Source: Fidelibacterota bacterium REDSEA-S14_B6 (GTDB lineage Bacteria > Fidelibacterota > Marinisomatia > Marinisomatales > S15-B10). Taken from it: a stretch of 7,157 nucleotides of DNA. Position numbers and translations under genes: made by a program. Location of the stretch: assembly GCA_001626655.1 (NCBI GenBank), contig LUOC01000066.1:1-7157 (forward strand). Direction: 5' to 3'. Below are positions 1-5,904 of the stretch, piece by piece. The first letter of the stretch is position 1; every line of letters begins with the position of its first letter. The notes below the pieces were generated by a model. That model was not told the DNA's origin. It worked only from the letters and a program-made list of their open reading frames with translations, and did no database searches.

Positions 1-665
1 GTATATGACTTACCCCCGGCCTTCACAATTCTCGACGCCGTGCCGATGCCTCCCTTAAAGCCGTGGCACACCATCCCTGTCCCGCCGCCGACGCCCCCCT
101 CCGCAACAGGTCCGCCGGAAGCGCTCTTCAGCGCGTCGTGGGCGTGGCGCTCCTTTACATGAAAGCCGTTAATATCGTTCAGGAAACCGTCGTACGTCTC
201 AGCCACTACCGGCAGGGACCACCAGTAGCCGCTGGCGTCAGCGCCGCCCCGTGCGACACGCCACGAAATGACGGCGTCTCTCACCACGCCGACACTGTGA
301 GTGTTGGTAATCATTACCGGCCCTTCCAGAAAACCGGACTCCTCCACCCATGTGGTGCCGGTCATTTCGCCGTTGCCGTTCAGGGAGTACCATCCTGCAA
401 ATACGGGATCGGCGTGGCTCTCATCACCCCGGGGAAGAACGGCAGTCACGCCGGTACGGACAGGGCCGCGCCCCACCTTCAGTTTCCCCTCTCCCCTGAT
501 GATGGTTGAATGGCCGACCTTCACGCCCGCCACATCGGTGATGGCGTTGAGTCTCCCCGGTTCGCCTTCAAAAGGGACGCCGAGGTCCCGAGCGCGCGAT
601 TTGTCATCAGCGGCCAGAAAATGGATTACGAGAATCAGTGATAGGAATCTCATCTTACTCGGCAT
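1..665 (-). CDS. dmpA: DmpA-type P1 family peptidase (S58), 3' end cut off by window edge
   Basis: The minus strand reads without a stop from an ATG at 665 to the left edge, giving 221 codons of a family usually near 370 residues. The protein matches the N-terminal half of DmpA-like L-aminopeptidases/D-esterases: RDLGVPFEG, LNAITDVAGVKVGH, GPVRTGVTAVLPRG, FAGWYSLNGNGEMTGTTW, EESGFLEGPVMITNTHSVG, LPVVAETYDGFLNDINGFH, and GGVGGGTGMVCHGFKGGIG near the cut. S58 enzymes are made as one chain and cleave themselves before a serine that becomes the N-terminal nucleophile of the beta chain; that site lies beyond the window. They remove N-terminal residues from small peptides, some preferring D-residues or beta-peptides. 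Residues 6-19 are a short hydrophobic stretch, so export is possible but the signal peptide is weak. ATG 665 was chosen for its GAGGTG ribosome site; an in-frame ATG at 653 is an alternative. It follows the gene at 673-1485 by 7 nt, probably in one transcript. Family very secure; substrate unknown. Confidence 0.93.
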   Translation of the reverse strand, partial: MPSKMRFLSLILVIHFLAADDKSRARDLGVPFEGEPGRLNAITDVAGVKVGHSTIIRGEGKLKVGRGPVRTGVTAVLPRGDESHADPVFAGWYSLNGNGEMTGTTWVEESGFLEGPVMITNTHSVGVVRDAVISWRVARGGADASGYWWSLPVVAETYDGFLNDINGFHVKERHAHDALKSASGGPVAEGGVGGGTGMVCHGFKGGIGTASRIVKAGGKSY

Positions 666-667
666 AG

Positions 668-674
668 CCACCTC
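668..674 (-). promoter_or_regulatory. Ribosome binding site of the dmpA-like gene, overlapping the upstream stop codon
   Basis: On the minus strand the sequence TTGAGGTGGCTATG contains the TGA stop of the upstream gene (675-673) inside a GAGGTGG Shine-Dalgarno match, 2-3 nt before the ATG at 665. The spacing is short, but the overlap of stop and ribosome site suggests translational coupling of the two genes. It supports ATG 665 over the in-frame ATG at 653, which would sit about 15 nt away. Confidence 0.6.
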
Positions 675-1485
675 AATTCCATATCGAATCACTCATCTTG
701 ATCACGTCGTCAACAGTCGCAATCTCCACATCCTTCAGGTAATCGAGATGGATCGACTTGAAGTCGAATCGAATGGCCACCTGTTTCACAAAAGCGGATA
801 GATCGAAGGGGAAGTGCATCGTCTTCAGGGCGATGGCCATCATGGGAAACTCCGCCGTGGTCTTGTTGAGGGAGTGGAGCGTCACCCCTTCAGACTTGAT
901 TTTTTTTCGGCACATCTGAAGATCGGCCAGCCTCACCCTTCCCTCGAAATTCCATGGCGCTGTGTCGTCCCGGATCGATTCGAGATAGCGATATCCTTTT
1001 TCAAAGGATGCTTGAAAATGTTTTCCATAAGTCCTGCCTGAGAGCGCGTCCGTGAGAAAGCCTTCCAGCCGGGCCTGCTGATCCTGAACAAACTTTGACC
1101 AGATTCTGAAGTAGGGACGGTAGAGGAAATAGCCGAAAGGAGTCCTGAAGGAGTTTTCCCGATTGAAGAAACCTTTTACATCATAGGAGAGCTTCCGCAG
1201 CTGCTGCCGAAGCGGTTCGGGGAAGAGGAGAAACTGCTGCGACACGGCATCGCCCCGGCTGTCGAGGAGGAAGTCTTCAGGAATCTCCAGCTCCCTCACG
1301 TGAACGGAGTAGGACTTGTCCAGCCCGTGAACCGTTACCGAGATGAAAGCGCCCAGATCGCTCATCTTGATGAGATTGTGGAGGGCCCGATCGAACTCCG
1401 GCAGTGTACTGATGGACGGAAGTTCTGGCGAATCAGACAGTTCGGGGAAAAGAGCCAGCTGGCCGGTTGTATCTGAGTGAGTCAT
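673..1485 (-). CDS. Hypothetical protein, 270 aa, with N-terminal QLALF clamp-binding-like motif
   Basis: I do not recognise this protein with confidence. It is a real-looking gene: an open frame of 270 codons, an ATG just downstream of an in-frame TAA, and a stop built into the ribosome site of the next gene. Residues 1-30 are rich in Ser, Pro, Asp and Glu and look disordered; they include QLALF (residues 9-13), which fits the QLxLF consensus for binding the DNA polymerase sliding clamp. The rest looks globular and soluble, with no signal peptide or membrane segment. It has a likely helical stretch RIWSKFVQDQQARLEGFLTDAL (about 127-148, ending in Leu), a conserved-looking RTPFGYFLY (114-122), and a basic patch CRKKIK (192-197). 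The order of elements around residues 45-150 loosely recalls DUF3150 proteins, but that family's GRKKL motif is absent, so this is only a suggestion. No strong Shine-Dalgarno sequence precedes the ATG. Probably co-transcribed with the S58 peptidase downstream, which gives no clear functional clue. Confidence 0.8.
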   Translation of the reverse strand: MTHSDTTGQLALFPELSDSPELPSISTLPEFDRALHNLIKMSDLGAFISVTVHGLDKSYSVHVRELEIPEDFLLDSRGDAVSQQFLLFPEPLRQQLRKLSYDVKGFFNRENSFRTPFGYFLYRPYFRIWSKFVQDQQARLEGFLTDALSGRTYGKHFQASFEKGYRYLESIRDDTAPWNFEGRVRLADLQMCRKKIKSEGVTLHSLNKTTAEFPMMAIALKTMHFPFDLSAFVKQVAIRFDFKSIHLDYLKDVEIATVDDVIKMSDSIWN

Positions 1486-1494
1486 GATTAACCG

Positions 1495-1523
1495 AGTTTA
1501 ACATGGTATGGGACAAGTTGCAA
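1495..1523 (-). promoter_or_regulatory. Candidate promoter for the minus-strand pair, nearly leaderless
   Basis: Read on the minus strand, TTGCAA (1523-1518) and TAAACT (1500-1495) are separated by exactly 17 nt; each matches 4 of 6 positions of the sigma70 consensus. Transcription would begin around 1489-1487, only a few nucleotides before the ATG at 1485. That would give an almost leaderless mRNA, in line with the lack of a Shine-Dalgarno site there. Such weak matches occur by chance, and the organism's promoter consensus is unknown. Confidence 0.25.
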
Positions 1524-1558
1524 CATATGGCAGCAGTCAGCTGTCCTTTGGCTTTGTG

Positions 1559-1579
1559 TTAGCATTTCTGAAATGCTAA
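1559..1579. promoter_or_regulatory. Perfect 9-bp inverted repeat, probable operator in the divergent control region
   Basis: The arms TTAGCATTT (1559-1567) and AAATGCTAA (1571-1579) are exact reverse complements separated by the 3 bases CTG. There is no T-run after it, so it does not look like a terminator. It lies about 90-110 nt before korA and about 75-95 nt before the minus-strand gene, where a dimeric regulator could control one or both units. The right arm overlaps a possible extended -10 element (TGC then TAAATT, 1577-1582), which would suit repression. The regulator is not identifiable from the site. Confidence 0.45.
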
Positions 1580-1580
1580 A

Positions 1581-1608
1581 TTGATGAGAGCACTGAGCGG
1601 CATAAAAC
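1581..1608 (+). promoter_or_regulatory. Candidate promoter for the kor unit
   Basis: TTGATG (1581-1586) and TAAAAC (1603-1608) are separated by 16 nt, each matching 4 of 6 sigma70 consensus positions; the start would be near 1615, leaving a leader of about 55 nt. An alternative is TTGTGT (1554-1559) with TAAATT (1577-1582), 17 nt apart and preceded by TGC, which would place the inverted repeat inside the promoter. The sequence alone cannot decide between them. Confidence 0.25.
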
Positions 1609-1668
1609 ATCTGAACCGGCAAGACCATATCAATCTGAAAAAGGGACGAGAGGGAGCAGTGGCCAAGC

Positions 1669-3344
1669 ATGTCTGATAGGAACGTGGAAACTCTGGAAAG
1701 TGTAGTTATCCGTTTCGCCGGCGACTCCGGTGACGGAATGCAGCTCATGGGTGATCGGTTCACCAACACCGCCGCGCTGGTGGGCAACGACCTCGGGACC
1801 TTCCCTGATTTCCCCGCGGAGATTCGTGCGCCGGCGGGATCTCTCGCAGGCGTCAGCGCCTTTCAGCTTCAGTTCAGCAGCAGAGATATCTTTACGCCGG
1901 GCGATCACCTCGATGTGCTCGTGGCCATGAATCCCGCCGCCCTGAGAATGCATATTAAAGACCTCAGGTCCAGCGGAATCCTTATCGCCAACAAATCAAA
2001 CTTTACGGCGAAGAACCTGAAGCTGGCCGGGTGGGAAGCCAATCCGCTGGAAGACGACTCCCTGAACGACTACCAGGTGTATGACATCGAGATCAGCAGA
2101 TTGGTTGCCAACGCCATGGAGGACATGGACATCACCAGCAAAACGGTGGAGCGGACGAAAAACTTCTTCGGCCTCGGCCTCCTCTACTGGATGTACGGCC
2201 GCCCGTTGGAGCCGACCACTGAATGGCTAGAGAAAAAATTCAAGAAGCGTCCCGAACTCATAGAAGCGAACGTGCGGGCGCTGAAGGCGGGATACAATTT
2301 CGGCGATATCACAGAATCGTTCGCCACTCAGTACGAAGTAGGGCCGGCGCCCCTCGAGTCCGGCACGTACAGGAATATCATCGGAAACTATGCCACCGGG
2401 CTGGGGCTTCTGGCTGCGGCGAAGAATTCCGAGCTGCCCCTCTTTTACGGCGGGCGGCCTTTACCGGTAATCTTGCCGTCACCGCATCGTCCGGTCCGGG
2501 AATCTGCCTCAAGGGTGAAGCCATCGGACTCGCCGTCATTGCCGAGCTCCCCCTGGTGGTGGTCAATGTACAGCGGGCCGGCCCCAGTACCGGCATGCCG
2601 ACCAAGACCGAACAGGCCGATCTCTTCCTCGCCATGTACGGCAGGAACGGTGAATCGCCAGCGCCGGTTCTCGCCCCATCAACTCCCGGAGACTGCTTCT
2701 TCACCACCTACGAAGCGTGCCGTATTGCAGTGAAGTACATGACCCCCGTCTTTATCCTGACAGACGCTTTTCTCGCCAACGGGTCGGAGCCGTGGATGAT
2801 CCCCAGCCTCGATGACCTGCCTCCCATAAAGTTCTCTTACGCTGAGGCGAGGGACGGTCAGTACATGCCTTACGAAAGGGACGAGGAGACCTTGGCCCGC
2901 CGGTGGGCGATTCCCGGCATGTCGGGACTGGAGCACCGAATCGGCGGTCTGGAGAGGGAACATATCAGCGGGAATGTCAGCTACGATCCTGACAACCACG
3001 ACCTGATGGTAAGACTGAGGGCCGAGAAAGTGGCGGGGATGACGCGGGAGATTCCCCCGACAGAAGTTTACGGCGACGCCACCGGCGACCTCTTAGTGCT
3101 GGGGTGGGGGAGTACTTACGGCGCCATCCGGACCTCGGTAGAGGCGCTCCGGTCAGAAGGGAAGTCCGTTTCCCACGCTCACCTCAAATGGCTCAATCCG
3201 CTGCCGGCGGACCTCGGCGAACATTTGCTGAAATTTCAAAAGGTGCTGATCCCGGAAGTCATCGATGCTGAGGGGCTGAACCTCGTTCGCGGAAAGCCGT
3301 TCCGGAAATCGCAAATCATTGCAAAAGTAAAAGAAATCCTGTAG
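1669..3344 (+). pseudogene. korA: 2-oxoglutarate:ferredoxin oxidoreductase, fused gamma-alpha subunit, broken by internal deletion and frameshift
   Basis: This gene should encode the gamma-alpha chain that, with KorB, converts 2-oxoglutarate and CoA to succinyl-CoA with ferredoxin as electron acceptor (or the reverse). The 5' part (1669 to about 2451, 261 codons) has the gamma domain from residue 12 on, with FAGDSGDGMQL and FPAEIRAPAGS, then the start of the alpha domain ending ELPLFYG. The 3' part continues in a different frame (about 2454-3344) with AAFTGNLAVTASSGPG, NVQRAGPSTGMPTKTEQAD and the rest of the alpha domain. Intact family members have about 40 residues between LFYG and the AAF-GG segment, including YPITP and the QAEDEIA glutamate region; these are absent here. 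The frame change fits loss of 3k+1 bases. Restoring them gives about 595 residues, near the family's usual 600. ATG 1669 is the only start in frame; AGGGAG lies 12 nt before it. Either a true lesion or an assembly error. The 2-oxoglutarate specificity is inferred from family resemblance. Confidence 0.88.
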
Positions 3345-3348
3345 GAAG
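3343..3348 (+). promoter_or_regulatory. Ribosome binding site of korB, overlapping the korA stop
   Basis: AGGAAG lies 4 nt before the korB ATG at 3353 and shares its first two bases with the TAG stop of korA (3342-3344). The tight arrangement marks korA and korB as one operon and fixes the korB start. Confidence 0.7.
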
Positions 3349-3352
3349 AAAC

Positions 3353-4369
3353 ATGACAGAAACAGCCGTCCCCACGTTGACAAGGAAAGATTTCGTCTCA
3401 GACCAGGACGTCCGTTGGTGTCCCGGTTGTGGCGACTATTCCATCCTTGCACAGACGCAAAAGACCATGCCCGATATCGGCGTCCCGAAGGAGAAGTTTG
3501 TCTTTGTCGCCGGCATCGGGTGTTCAAGCCGCTTCCCCTACTATATGGATACGTTTGGTTTCCACACCATCCACGGCCGGGCGCCGGCCATCGCCTCCGG
3601 CGTTAAGCTTGCCAATCCGGACCTCTCTGTCTGGGTGATCACCGGAGACGGCGATGCACTCTCTATCGGCGGCAATCACCTTATCCATCTGCTGAGGCGG
3701 AACCTCGATATCAATATTGTACTGTTCAATAACGAAATCTACGGCCTGACGAAGGGTCAGTATTCGCCCACTTCCGAGTTCGGGAAAAAGACAAAGTCGT
3801 CTCCCTTCGGATCCCTGGACCGCCCGTTCAATCCTCCGTCCGTGGCCCTCGGCGCTCAGTCCACTTATGTGGCGAGGACTGTCGACTCCAACACGGCCCA
3901 TCTGCAGGCGTCTCTCAAGCGGGCGCACGCGCATCAAGGGACTTCCTTCCTCGAGGTGTATCAGAACTGCCTCATCTATAATGACGGCGCATTCTCCCAC
4001 GTAACCGACAAGGCGGTCAAAGACGACAACATACTCGACCTGCAACACGGCGAGCCGATGGTGTTTGGCAAGGAGGGAGACAAAGGTATCCGCCTGGACG
4101 GCTTCACCGCCGAAGTGGTGCCACTTGGAAAAGATGCATCGGCGGACGACCTCCTCGTCCACGATGAGCACGACCGGAACCTAGCGGCGATTCTTGCAAA
4201 CTTTACTGAAGACGATTCGTTGCCGACGCCTCTCGGTGTCATCTACTCCGAAGAGCAACCGAAATACGAAGCTCTGATGACGGAGCAGATCGACGCGGCG
4301 AAAGAGAAACTCGGCGATGGCGATCTACAACAACTCATAGCGGGGACGGACACATGGGAGGTCGCTTAG
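3353..4369 (+). CDS. korB: 2-oxoglutarate:ferredoxin oxidoreductase subunit beta
   Basis: This is the TPP- and [4Fe-4S]-binding subunit that partners KorA in the ferredoxin-linked 2-oxoglutarate/succinyl-CoA reaction in the cytoplasm. The 338-residue protein is complete and within family size. Cluster ligands are visible as Cys23 and Cys26 (WCPGCGDY), Cys57 (GIGCSSR) and Cys206 (YQNCLIYND), with nearly the same spacing as the four ligand cysteines of archaeal 2-oxoacid oxidoreductases. The TPP/Mg motif runs from GDGD (98-101) to NNEIYGLTKGQ (126-136). The segment FHTIHGRAPAIASG (70-83) is also typical. The C-terminal 100 residues are the usual more variable extension. It starts 8 nt after korA. 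Unlike korA, it shows no lesion and all key residues are kept, which argues for either a very recent korA mutation or an error in the korA sequence. Related enzymes acting on pyruvate or branched-chain oxoacids share the fold, so the substrate is inferred. Confidence 0.93.
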   Translation: MTETAVPTLTRKDFVSDQDVRWCPGCGDYSILAQTQKTMPDIGVPKEKFVFVAGIGCSSRFPYYMDTFGFHTIHGRAPAIASGVKLANPDLSVWVITGDGDALSIGGNHLIHLLRRNLDINIVLFNNEIYGLTKGQYSPTSEFGKKTKSSPFGSLDRPFNPPSVALGAQSTYVARTVDSNTAHLQASLKRAHAHQGTSFLEVYQNCLIYNDGAFSHVTDKAVKDDNILDLQHGEPMVFGKEGDKGIRLDGFTAEVVPLGKDASADDLLVHDEHDRNLAAILANFTEDDSLPTPLGVIYSEEQPKYEALMTEQIDAAKEKLGDGDLQQLIAGTDTWEVA

Positions 4370-4394
4370 ACCACCCGATCCACTTTTTCTTTTT
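4356..4394 (+). terminator. Possible intrinsic terminator at the end of korB
   Basis: GGG-A-GGTC (4356-4363) can pair with GACC-A-CCC (4369-4376) around the loop GCTTA, giving seven G-C/A-T pairs with one A-A mismatch. A T-rich tract (T5-C-T5, 4384-4394) follows. The 7-nt gap between stem and T-tract is longer than ideal, and the stem includes the korB stop codon. It could partly separate kor from fumC transcription. Confidence 0.35.
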
Positions 4395-4421
4395 CGACTC
4401 ACCTCCCTTAGCATCCGGCCC

Positions 4422-4427
4422 GAGGAG
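4422..4427 (+). promoter_or_regulatory. Ribosome binding site deciding the GTG start of fumC
   Basis: GAGGAG ends 7 nt before the GTG at 4435, an ideal spacing. Because the start is GTG and an in-frame ATG follows at codon 10, this site is the main reason for choosing 4435; the resulting N-terminus also matches the family. Confidence 0.75.
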
Positions 4428-4434
4428 TTAGTCC

Positions 4435-5832
4435 GTGGCTTTCCGGACTGAAAAAGATACCATGGGCGAAATCGAAGTCCCGGCGGATCGATACTGGGGC
4501 GCCCAGACTCAACGTTCACTCCACAATTTCAAGATCGGCGGAGAGCGCTTCCCCTCCGAATTCATCAAAGCTTACGGCCTTGTAAAGCAGGTGGCCGCCG
4601 AAGTCAGCGCAGAGATGGGTGTGCTGGACAACGATCTGGCATCGCTCATCCGGGACGCCGCTCAGGAGGTGATTGACGGAAAACTGGACGACCACTTTCC
4701 GCTCGTCGTCTGGCAGACCGGGAGCGGGACGCAGACAAACATGAATTTCAATGAAGTGATCGCCAACCGGGCCATCGAAATGAGTGGCGGTGCGATGGGC
4801 TCCAAGACGCCGATCCATCCGAACGATCACGTCAACAAGTCCCAGTCGACCAACGACACGTTCCCCCTTGCCGTGAACATCGCCGCCGCCATGCGTGTGA
4901 ACGAACACCTGCTCCCGGAATTGAAAGAACTGAGGGACGGGCTGGCGGCGAAGGCCGCCGAATTCGACAGCATTGTAAAGCTCGGGCGAACCCATCTTCA
5001 GGACGCGACGCCGCTCACGCTGGGACAGGAATTCTCCGGCTATGCCTCTCAGGTTGATCACGCCCTCACGGCGGTGAAGAACGGACTGCCCCATCTCTAT
5101 GAACTCGCCTGGGGGGGCACGGCGGTGGGAACCGGACTGAACTCGCAGGAGGGGTACGCCGAGAAAGTGGCGGAGCGGATTGCAGAGAAAACAGGCCTGC
5201 CGTTCGTGACTGCGCCGAACAAGTTCGAGGCCATGGGGGCACACGATTCAGCTGTGGAAATGTCCGGCGCGCTGAAGACAGCGGCGGCGGCCTTGAACAA
5301 GATCGCCAACGACATCCGCTGGCTCGGCAGCGGCCCGAGGTCGGGCATCGGAGAAATCGTCCTTCCGTCCAATGAGCCGGGGTCGTCAATTATGCCCGGC
5401 AAAGTGAACCCGACACAGGCGGAAGCGCTGACCATGGTCGCTTCCCAGGTAATGGGAAACGACACGACACTCACCATCGCCGGCGCTTCGGGAAACTTTG
5501 AGCTGAATGTCTATCGCCCCGTCATCGCCTACAATCTGCTTCAGTCCATCAAACTGCTTGGCGACGCCGCAGACTCATTCAACGTTCACTGCGTGGCGGG
5601 GATTGAACCGAACCTCGAGCGGATCGACAGCAACCTTCGGAATTCCCTGATGCTGGTGACTGCTCTGGCGCCGCATATCGGTTATGACAAGGCGGCCCAG
5701 GTTGCGAAAAAAGCGCACGCCGACAGTGCAACATTGCGGGAAACAATCGTCGCCCTCGGCTATATGTCCGGTGAGGAGTTTGACGAAAAAGTGAAGCCGG
5801 AAGAGATGGTTTCTCCGGCCAAACGCTCCTGA
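4435..5832 (+). CDS. fumC: Class II fumarate hydratase
   Basis: It catalyses the reversible hydration of fumarate to L-malate in the TCA cycle, as a cytoplasmic homotetramer without an iron-sulphur cluster. The 465-residue product matches the usual 460-470. Family landmarks are all present: the N-terminal RTEKDTMGEIEVPADRYWGAQTQRS; GSGTQTNMN (96-104, substrate-binding Ser97); HPND (128-131, the second carboxylate site); SSTN-type loop KSQSTND (135-141); GRTHLQDATP with catalytic His187; and the superfamily signature GSSIMPGKVN (316-325) with the mobile-loop catalytic serine at 317/318. The C-terminus ends with the typical PEEMVSP. It starts with GTG behind a strong ribosome site. It lies 65 nt after korB, so the cluster holds two TCA-cycle activities; whether they share a transcript depends on the weak terminator between them. 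The aspartase and argininosuccinate lyase relatives are excluded by these fumarase-specific motifs and the length. Confidence 0.97.
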   Translation: MAFRTEKDTMGEIEVPADRYWGAQTQRSLHNFKIGGERFPSEFIKAYGLVKQVAAEVSAEMGVLDNDLASLIRDAAQEVIDGKLDDHFPLVVWQTGSGTQTNMNFNEVIANRAIEMSGGAMGSKTPIHPNDHVNKSQSTNDTFPLAVNIAAAMRVNEHLLPELKELRDGLAAKAAEFDSIVKLGRTHLQDATPLTLGQEFSGYASQVDHALTAVKNGLPHLYELAWGGTAVGTGLNSQEGYAEKVAERIAEKTGLPFVTAPNKFEAMGAHDSAVEMSGALKTAAAALNKIANDIRWLGSGPRSGIGEIVLPSNEPGSSIMPGKVNPTQAEALTMVASQVMGNDTTLTIAGASGNFELNVYRPVIAYNLLQSIKLLGDAADSFNVHCVAGIEPNLERIDSNLRNSLMLVTALAPHIGYDKAAQVAKKAHADSATLRETIVALGYMSGEEFDEKVKPEEMVSPAKRS

Positions 5833-5904
5833 GAACTTTTTTCGCTCTTTTTCGTTTCTGAATGGAGCCCGTGAAACAGACTCCAAAATCGTAAGTTTAT
5901 CACC
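5833..5904 (+). other. Short intergenic spacer with pyrimidine-rich tract
   Basis: This 72-nt spacer begins with two T-rich runs (T6 at 5837-5842 and T5 at 5848-5852) and then a weak TGGAG/CTCCA stem with a 13-nt loop (5862-5884). No good terminator hairpin sits directly before the T-runs, and no promoter stands out. A purine-rich ribosome site before the next GTG is also lacking. Confidence 0.4.

Noticed and set aside
63..801. Two overlapping plus-strand open frames (63-509 and 301-801)
   Set aside because: The opposite strand encodes a clear S58 peptidase across 1-665 and the unknown protein beyond; the plus-strand frames have no recognisable domain and are shadows.
2440..2470. Programmed ribosomal frameshift in korA
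   Set aside because: There is no slippery heptamer at the junction and a shift alone would not restore the roughly 40 missing conserved residues.
2223..3344. Separate gene starting at 2223 in the second korA frame
   Set aside because: Residues before about 2451 in that frame resemble nothing, while the other frame carries good KorA sequence there; it is the 3' half of the broken korA, not an independent subunit.
3524..5244. Long antisense open frames inside korB (3524-4171) and fumC (4516-5244)
   Set aside because: Both lie opposite strongly conserved genes and have no recognisable protein features; long antisense frames are common in GC-rich coding DNA.
5796..5842. GCCGGA/TCCGGC hairpin near the end of fumC with later T6 as a terminator
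   Set aside because: The stem is only 6 strong pairs with a large loop and lies inside the coding region, 17 nt before the T-run, too far for an intrinsic terminator.
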